Assembly (NCBI GenBank): GCA_965140365.1
Contig: OZ223196.1
DNA length: 64,000 bases
Source: Hydrogenovibrio sp965140365
GTDB lineage: Bacteria > Pseudomonadota > Gammaproteobacteria > Thiomicrospirales > Thiomicrospiraceae
Direction: 5' to 3' (one strand)
The notes under the pieces are model-generated. The model did no database searches, had not been told where the DNA came from, and was given only the letters and a program-made list of their open reading frames with translations. Below, one piece after another: positions 58,796-64,000 of the stretch. The position numbers and the translations under genes are program-made. The first letter of the stretch is position 1. The number at the start of each line of letters is the position of its first letter.

Positions 58796-59830
58796 TTAAA
58801 AACGTTCGGTTTCCGAACGGCCATCTCGGTGCATCAACGCCGTTACCGCTTCTTGCGCGGTTTTTTCACCGGAAATAATACGATAGACCTGCTCCATAAT
58901 CGGCAAATCCAAATCATGTTGTTCCGCAATGCGCTTCACGGCTTTGGCCGCTTTAACGCCTTCCACGACCTGACCGATTTCATCAATCACTTCGTCCGAG
59001 GTCAATCCCGACTGCGCCATACGCAAACCGAAACGCCGGTTTCGCGACAGATTATCCGTACAGGTCAACACCAAATCGCCCAGGCCTGACAAGCCCATTA
59101 AGGTTTCCGGCTCCGCGCCCAGCGCCGCGCCGAAACGCATCATTTCTTTCATACCGCGTCCAATCAGCGCCGCACGGGCATTTGCCCCCAAATGCAACCC
59201 GTCGGACAAGCCCGTCGCAATCGCCATAATGTTTTTATAGGCACCACCCACTTCCACTCCAACAATGTCAGATTGAGTATACATACGGAACGTATCACAA
59301 TGGAAGGCATCCGCCCAAAACTGGGCTTCTTCGGAGTCAGAAGACGCACTGACCATCGCCGTCGGCAAACCGCGAGCCACTTCATCTGCGAAGGTTGGGC
59401 CGGACAGCACCGCCACAGGAAAACGATTATGCAACTCTTGTTCAATAATTTGATGCAGCATCAAACTACTGCCCGGTTCAAATCCTTTGGTGGCCCAAGC
59501 AAAGTGTGCCGACGCGCGATTTAAATCACGCACCTCGGCGACGTGATGCAACACCTCACGAAACACATGACTCGGCACCACCAGCAGCAGCGCGTCAGCC
59601 ACCGCCACAGCGTCAGCCAAATCACTGGTAACCGTTAGGCTTTTCGGAAAGGCAACGCCCTTTAAGTAACGCTCATTTTCGCGGTGTTTTTGCAGCCACC
59701 CAGCCCGCTTCGGATCGTGTTCCCAAAGCTGCACAGCATGGCCGTTCTTAGCTAAATGAATGGCTAAAGCCGTCCCCCAGGCCCCCGCCCCGAGTACGGC
59801 AATGCGCTGCTGAGAGACACTTGATGTCAT
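58796..59830 (-). CDS. gpsA: NAD(P)-dependent glycerol-3-phosphate dehydrogenase
   Basis: A 344-residue cytoplasmic enzyme making glycerol-3-phosphate from dihydroxyacetone phosphate for phospholipid synthesis. The nucleotide-binding motif is VLGAGAWGTALA and the catalytic lysine lies in GGAYKNIMAIATGLSDGL. The start is the ATG at 59830; an upstream TTG extends it without conserved sequence. It follows secB on the strand. A near-match to the repeat palindrome (CCAGGCCTGA, 59080-59089) lies inside. Confidence 0.96.
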   Translation of the reverse strand: MTSSVSQQRIAVLGAGAWGTALAIHLAKNGHAVQLWEHDPKRAGWLQKHRENERYLKGVAFPKSLTVTSDLADAVAVADALLLVVPSHVFREVLHHVAEVRDLNRASAHFAWATKGFEPGSSLMLHQIIEQELHNRFPVAVLSGPTFADEVARGLPTAMVSASSDSEEAQFWADAFHCDTFRMYTQSDIVGVEVGGAYKNIMAIATGLSDGLHLGANARAALIGRGMKEMMRFGAALGAEPETLMGLSGLGDLVLTCTDNLSRNRRFGLRMAQSGLTSDEVIDEIGQVVEGVKAAKAVKRIAEQHDLDLPIMEQVYRIISGEKTAQEAVTALMHRDGRSETERF

Positions 59831-59857
59831 ACGACCGTCAAACCTTGGTGGCAAATA

Positions 59858-60298
59858 TTATTGCTGCGTCTCTTGCTGCTGCAAGTGGCTGGCGTACATG
59901 GCATCAAAATTCACCGGTTCCAACAACAATTGCGGGAAACCGCCACGAGTGACCATTTCGGAAATCGCTTCACGCGCATACGGAAAGAGCGTATTCGGGC
60001 ATTGCGTCCCCAGCAAGTAGCTCAATTCGTTATCGTCGAACCCTGAAATACCAAAAATCCCCGCCTGTTCAACTTCACACAAAAAAGCGGTTTTATCATC
60101 CACTTTAGTCGTGGCCGTGACTCGCACCACAGCATGATAGATACCCTCTTCCAGCGCCGAGGTTTCAACATTCATATCCACATCCAATTGCGGCTGGAAC
60201 TCTTGGGTAAAAATTTCCGGTGCATTCGGAGACTCAAATGAAATATTGCGTGTGTAAATTTTTTGGATGGAAAACTGTTTTTCCTGTTCTTCTGCCAT
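59858..60298 (-). CDS. secB: Protein-export chaperone
   Basis: A 146-residue homotetrameric chaperone that keeps precursors unfolded and delivers them to SecA. Recognisable segments are FSIQKIYTRNISFESPNAPEIF near the start, and LLGTQCPNTLFPYAREAISEMVTRGGFPQL near the end, both diagnostic. It belongs to the rhodanese-grxC-secB-gpsA cluster found in many gammaproteobacteria. Confidence 0.97.
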   Translation of the reverse strand: MAEEQEKQFSIQKIYTRNISFESPNAPEIFTQEFQPQLDVDMNVETSALEEGIYHAVVRVTATTKVDDKTAFLCEVEQAGIFGISGFDDNELSYLLGTQCPNTLFPYAREAISEMVTRGGFPQLLLEPVNFDAMYASHLQQQETQQ

Positions 60299-60336
60299 GT
60301 TTTTTCCTTAACAACGTTAAATTTGAATGCTTATTT

Positions 60337-60603
60337 TTATCCGGCTAAAAGCGTATCCAGCTCTCCGGAACGGTCTGCCGCCGACAAATCGTCGAAACCA
60401 CCGACGTGATGTTCGCCAACAAACACCTGAGGCACCGTATTGCGCCCGCTCTTAGCCTGTAACTCGGCCCACATGGCACGGTCGTTACCGACATCGATCA
60501 ATTGATACTCCACCCCTTTACCTTCCAGAAGGTTTCTGGCCATCGTACAAAAAGGGCAGGTCTGGGTTGCGTAAACGACTACTTCCGGCATTTTCGAACT
60601 CAC
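60337..60603 (-). CDS. grxC: Glutaredoxin 3
   Basis: An 88-residue glutaredoxin with the dithiol active site CPFC (Cys16 and Cys19) and the glutathione-binding TVPQVFVGEHHVGGFDDL. It reduces disulfides with glutathione. The annotated GTG start overlaps the upstream stop (GTGA); an ATG four codons later (60591) is also plausible. Confidence 0.95.
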   Translation of the reverse strand: MSSKMPEVVVYATQTCPFCTMARNLLEGKGVEYQLIDVGNDRAMWAELQAKSGRNTVPQVFVGEHHVGGFDDLSAADRSGELDTLLAG

Positions 60604-61049
60604 TTTTTTTCTCTTTTTAGTTTTTTTTTAGAAACCGGCTTATTCACAGGCAACCCGGCATTCTTCCAGGACAGAATCCCACCGCTCAAGTTATTCACCT
60701 CTTTAAAACCTTGTTTCACCAACTGTTTGGCGACGGAAGCCGAACGCATCCCGGACTGGCAATACACCAACACCGGCTCATCTTTATGCGACAAAACCGC
60801 ATCCATTCTTTTCGCCACTTCCGTCGAAGGAATATTTTCCGCCTCTCCAATGTAGCCAGTTTTAAATTCGGCGTCGCTACGGACATCCAAAACCCAAGCG
60901 CCGGAATTATACAACCGAACCGCTTGATCGGCATTGACAGATTGATAACCGGACACTTTGTCACCAAAATAACTGTAGAACAACATGGCGACAATCACGC
61001 CCAATGCGATGAACAGAAAAATTTGCTCTTGCACAAATTCAATAAACAT
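60600..61049 (-). CDS. Membrane-anchored rhodanese-like protein
   Basis: A 149-residue protein with an N-terminal membrane helix (about 10-27, IFLFIALGVIVAMLFYSYF) and a single rhodanese domain: AWVLDVRSDAEFKTGYIGEA and the active-site loop CQSGMRSA (Cys at about 105). It resembles the YibN group. Possible roles are sulfur transfer or redox chemistry. A basic tail (KKKLKREKK) ends the protein. First gene of the cluster with grxC, secB and gpsA. Confidence 0.92.
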   Translation of the reverse strand: MFIEFVQEQIFLFIALGVIVAMLFYSYFGDKVSGYQSVNADQAVRLYNSGAWVLDVRSDAEFKTGYIGEAENIPSTEVAKRMDAVLSHKDEPVLVYCQSGMRSASVAKQLVKQGFKEVNNLSGGILSWKNAGLPVNKPVSKKKLKREKK

Positions 61050-61196
61050 TCATATTCCCTTAAATAACATCAGCCAAAATTCAAAGCTAATGATTTTAAC
61101 AGTGAAACTGGTTACAATAAATGACATTTTCAAATTTTATTTGGTTTTGCCGCCAACCCACCCTGGCAGCAGAAACGCTTATCAAAAGGAAAAAAC

Positions 61197-62765
61197 ATGA
61201 CAGACAAAGTGCAAATTAAACACCGACCAACGGGATTGATCATCTTGGATGGCTGGGGTCATCGTGAAGCAACACAGCACAATGCCATTGCACAAGCACA
61301 CACCCCAAACTGGGACAACTTATTAAAGCAATACCACAACACCTTAATCAACACCTCCGGCCTGGCCGTCGGGCTACCGGAAGGCCAAATGGGGAACTCG
61401 GAAGTCGGCCACATGAACTTAGGCGCCGGTCGTGTCGTGTATCAAGAGCTGACACGCATCCAAAAAGACATCGACGATGGTCGCTTCTTCCAGAACAACG
61501 CTCTTTTAAAGGCCATTGATTCCGCCATTGACCGTAACCGCAAAGTACACATTTTGGGCTTACTGTCCGACGGCGGCGTCCACTCGCACATCAACCACAT
61601 CAAAGCCAGCATCAAAATGGCGCACGAACGTGGCGCGGACATTTATGTACACGTTTTCACCGACGGCCGCGACACCGCTCCGAAGAGCGCCATCCAATAT
61701 ATTGAAGAACTGGAAGACTTCATGCAGGAATTGGGCGGAGGACAAATCGCCTCCGTGACCGGGCGTTATTTCGCACTGGACCGCGACAATCGCTGGGACC
61801 GCGTCAAACAAACTTACGACGTTGTGGCCTGCGGCATCAGCGAGAACGAAGCCAAAACCGCCAAAGAAGCCGTCGAAATGGCGTATGAACGCGGCGAAAC
61901 TGACGAATTCATTAAGGCAACCGCCATTCCACGCAAAGAAGACGGTAAACGTGTTCGCGTTAAAGACGGCGACTCAATCATTTTCATGAATTTCCGCTCC
62001 GACCGTGCGCGTCAGCTGACCAAAGCGTTCATCTTCGACGACTTCGAAGATTTCCATCGCTGCAACACCCCGGTTCTATCGGCTTTCGTCACCTTAACGG
62101 AATACAAAAAGAATTTCGAAAAATTCGGCGCCTTAATTGCCTATCGCCCAACCAAGCTACGCAACACTTTCGGTGAATACGTTGCCAAGCAAGGCTTAAA
62201 GCAACTGCGCATTGCCGAAACCGAAAAATACGCTCACGTCACTTTCTTCTTCAACGGTGGCGTGGAAGAGCCCAACGATGGTGAAGACCGAATCCTCGTC
62301 AACTCGCCAAAAGTCGCGACCTACGACTTGCAACCGGAAATGAGCTTACCGGAAGTCAAAGCCAAACTCATCGAAGCCATCAATAGCGGGAAGTACGATA
62401 CCTTTATCTGTAACATTGCGAATCCAGACATGGTCGGGCATACTGGTAACTTCGACGCCTGCATCAAAGCGGCAGAAGCCGTCGACGAAGCTCTTGGAGA
62501 AATCCTCGCCACCCTCAAAGCCGCCGGTGGTGAAGCCATTGTCACCGCCGACCATGGTAATATGGAAATGTTATTCAACGAAGAAACCGGCAAGCCGGTC
62601 ACATCGCATACAACGTTCCCGGTTCCGTTAGTCTATGTCGGAGACAGAGACTACCCACTGAAAACCGGCGGAGCCTTATGCGACGTCATGCCAACCTTGC
62701 TGGACATGATGGGCGTGGCAAAACCCGAAGAGATGACAGGTTCCTCTTTAATCGACAAAGGGTAA
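61197..62765 (+). CDS. gpmI: 2,3-bisphosphoglycerate-independent phosphoglycerate mutase
   Basis: A 522-residue metalloenzyme of the alkaline phosphatase fold that interconverts 3- and 2-phosphoglycerate. Ser68 in GQMGNSEVGHMNLG is the phospho-acceptor; LDGWG and TADHGNME supply metal ligands, with DGRDTAP and NFRSDRARQLT in the substrate domain. Length matches the family. RBS AAAAGGAAAA precedes the ATG. Single gene with its own promoter and a palindromic terminator. Confidence 0.97.
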   Translation: MTDKVQIKHRPTGLIILDGWGHREATQHNAIAQAHTPNWDNLLKQYHNTLINTSGLAVGLPEGQMGNSEVGHMNLGAGRVVYQELTRIQKDIDDGRFFQNNALLKAIDSAIDRNRKVHILGLLSDGGVHSHINHIKASIKMAHERGADIYVHVFTDGRDTAPKSAIQYIEELEDFMQELGGGQIASVTGRYFALDRDNRWDRVKQTYDVVACGISENEAKTAKEAVEMAYERGETDEFIKATAIPRKEDGKRVRVKDGDSIIFMNFRSDRARQLTKAFIFDDFEDFHRCNTPVLSAFVTLTEYKKNFEKFGALIAYRPTKLRNTFGEYVAKQGLKQLRIAETEKYAHVTFFFNGGVEEPNDGEDRILVNSPKVATYDLQPEMSLPEVKAKLIEAINSGKYDTFICNIANPDMVGHTGNFDACIKAAEAVDEALGEILATLKAAGGEAIVTADHGNMEMLFNEETGKPVTSHTTFPVPLVYVGDRDYPLKTGGALCDVMPTLLDMMGVAKPEEMTGSSLIDKG

Positions 62766-62774
62766 TAAAACCAT

Positions 62775-62800
62775 GAAAACGACCAGGCCTGGTCGTTTTC
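62775..62800. terminator. CCAGGCCTGG terminator after gpmI
   Basis: A perfect 26-bp palindrome centred at 62787/62788: GAAAACGACCAGG and its complement, core 62783-62792. Confidence 0.85.
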
Positions 62801-62970
62801 AATCATCACAAAACCCTTCAACCTGCCCGTCTTACCCGTTTATCGGTCACTAACACTTCCGCCAGGAAAGCGAGCCCGAAACATTGCGTTCAAGCCGCTA
62901 AAAAAGTATAATTTCGCACCATTTTAAATTTTTCGCACTCAGACACCCAAAAGTACCCCCAAAAAGTGCT

Positions 62971-62991
62971 TTTATAACAAGACGTTATAAA
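62971..62991. promoter_or_regulatory. Candidate operator upstream of gltB
   Basis: A perfect inverted repeat, TTTATAAC-N5-GTTATAAA, lies 25 bp before the gltB ATG inside the presumed promoter/leader. Such spacing suits a dimeric regulator. It has no T run and is AT-rich, so it is not a terminator. No regulator is assigned. Confidence 0.5.
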
Positions 62992-63016
62992 TGTTTACAG
63001 ACAGGAAAACTGAATT

Positions 63017-64000
63017 ATGAATTCACTCAACAGCTTACAAGGACTCTATTCACCCGAATTTGAAAGAGAGAACTGCGGGTTTGGCATGATCGCCCAAATG
63101 GACGACAAGCCCAGCCACTGGGCGCTTCAAACAGCCATCGAGTCCTTAGCCAATATGACACACCGTGGTGGCGTCGCGGCGGACTGCTGTACGGGAGACG
63201 GCTGTGGTCTATTGATTAAAAAGCCCGATTCCTTCTTGCGCGAAGAAGCCAAATCATTGGGTATGACCCTGTCTGATAACTACGCCTGCGGGATGATCTT
63301 CTTAAACCAAGAAGCCGACAAAGCCGCCTTGGCGAAAAAGACGCTGGAAGAGCTGTTGACCAATAAAGGCTTGGAAGTTTGCGGCTGGCGTAAAGTGCCG
63401 GTCGCCTCACATGTTTTGGGTGAACAGGCCACGGGTATGGAGCCGTTAATCGAACAAATCTTCATCAACGCGCCGACCGACATGAGCGATGCCGATTTTA
63501 ACCGCTTACTGTTCGTTGCCCGCCGTAAAACCGAAATGGTCATCGAACCAAATGACCCGACTTTCTACATCGCTTCCTTACACAGCCAGTTAGTTTCGTA
63601 CAAAGGCCTGGTGATGCCGAGAGAACTGCCGGAATTTTATCTGGATTTAAAACAAGACCGTTTTGAATCTTCATTGATTTCTTACCACCAACGCTTCTCA
63701 ACCAACACCTTGCCGCAATGGCGTTTGGCGCAACCTTTCCGCTTCCTGGCCCACAATGGTGAATTGAACACTATTAAAGGGAATCGTAACTGGGCACTGG
63801 CACGCCAAAGTAAATTTGAAACGCCGTTGATTCCGGATCTGGCCAGCTTGAAGCCGCTGGTTGCACAAGAAGGTTCCGACTCCAACTCATTGGATAACAT
63901 GCTGGAAGTCCTGATGATGGGCGACATGCCGGTTTTCCAAGCCCTGCGTTTGTTGATTCCGCCGGCTTGGCAGAACATGCCACACATGGACCCGGACCTG
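63017..64000 (+). CDS. gltB: Glutamate synthase large subunit, N-terminal part
   Basis: The first 328 codons of the glutamate synthase large subunit; the gene runs off the window. The product has a 19-residue propeptide ending before Cys20 (RENCGFGMIA), which becomes the N-terminal catalytic nucleophile of the glutaminase domain. THRGGVAADCCTGDGCGLL, YHQRFSTNT and PFRFLAHNGELNTIKGNRNW are typical of class II amidotransferase domains of GltB. With GltD it makes two glutamates from glutamine and 2-oxoglutarate. Confidence 0.97.
   Translation, partial: MNSLNSLQGLYSPEFERENCGFGMIAQMDDKPSHWALQTAIESLANMTHRGGVAADCCTGDGCGLLIKKPDSFLREEAKSLGMTLSDNYACGMIFLNQEADKAALAKKTLEELLTNKGLEVCGWRKVPVASHVLGEQATGMEPLIEQIFINAPTDMSDADFNRLLFVARRKTEMVIEPNDPTFYIASLHSQLVSYKGLVMPRELPEFYLDLKQDRFESSLISYHQRFSTNTLPQWRLAQPFRFLAHNGELNTIKGNRNWALARQSKFETPLIPDLASLKPLVAQEGSDSNSLDNMLEVLMMGDMPVFQALRLLIPPAWQNMPHMDPDL

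Noticed and set aside
59080..59089. CCAGGCCTGA in gpsA, GCAGGCCTGG in the DUF1461-like gene (about 16655) and AAAGGCCTGG near 63605
   Set aside because: They differ from the repeat palindrome by one or more bases and were not counted; they may be decayed or chance copies.

Overview
The window is a 64 kb chromosomal segment from a gammaproteobacterium. The single rrn operon, the gene content (fabA-fabB, gpsA-secB-grxC-rhodanese, rpmB-rpmG, birA-coaX, mod genes) and the many PAS/GGDEF sensors fit a member of the Thiomicrospira/Hydrogenovibrio/Thiomicrorhabdus group of sulfur-oxidising autotrophs. That genus-level guess is an inference from gene content and 16S appearance; no search was run. There is no prophage, CRISPR array or complete insertion sequence. 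The accessory content is mostly signalling genes, three miniature inverted-repeat elements and one remarkable short palindrome.

Layout. 0-5 kb: aminotransferase, HDOD protein, phosphomannomutase/phosphoglucomutase, dUTPase and a ZIP-type metal transporter. 5-13.8 kb: a porin plus BCCT transporter pair, a two-gene signalling operon (1117-aa multi-PAS histidine kinase with HD-GYP response regulator) and a small lipoprotein. 13.9-17.6 kb: coaBC, a thioesterase, radC, a DUF1461-like membrane protein, rpmB and rpmG. 17.7-25 kb: an SBP-PAS-GGDEF sensor, mutM, a lipoprotein and a P-type cation ATPase. 25-29.4 kb: modE, modA, modB, modC and a coupled TauE/SafE permease. 29.6-40.4 kb: HPP-family protein, coaD, a 1288-aa PAS-GGDEF-EAL protein, rsmD, two small ORFs, a second SBP-GGDEF sensor and lrgAB. 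40.6-48.2 kb: two M16 peptidases, ftsY, a DUF2914 protein with an RMF-like N-terminus, a lipoprotein transglycosylase, fabB, fabA and tRNA-Thr. 48.3-49.8 kb: coaX and birA. 49.8-55.9 kb: complete rrn operon on the minus strand (16S, tRNA-Ile, tRNA-Ala, 23S, 5S) with two recognisable promoters. 56-64 kb: tyrS, class 1B-like pyrD, trmL, gpsA, secB, grxC, rhodanese, gpmI and the start of gltB.

How the genes work together. Three steps of coenzyme A synthesis are encoded at separate places (CoaX, CoaBC, CoaD). Four cyclic-di-GMP enzymes (two diguanylate cyclases with periplasmic binding-protein domains, one GGDEF-EAL protein, one HD-GYP regulator) plus an HDOD protein point to heavy investment in environment-driven second-messenger control. 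Molybdate uptake is encoded by modABC with its own ModE regulator.

Most striking is a 10-bp palindrome, CCAGGCCTGG, found 17 times by my count: seven times at the apex of intergenic, usually bidirectional terminators whose flanking stems vary but stay complementary, and ten times inside coding regions in all three reading phases. Chance expectation in 64 kb is far below one. Second, three ~160-bp elements (1280-1439, 8532-8691, 40412-40570) have 16-18-bp inverted ends, a long internal palindrome and perfect 5-bp target duplications, and form a non-autonomous mobile-element family.
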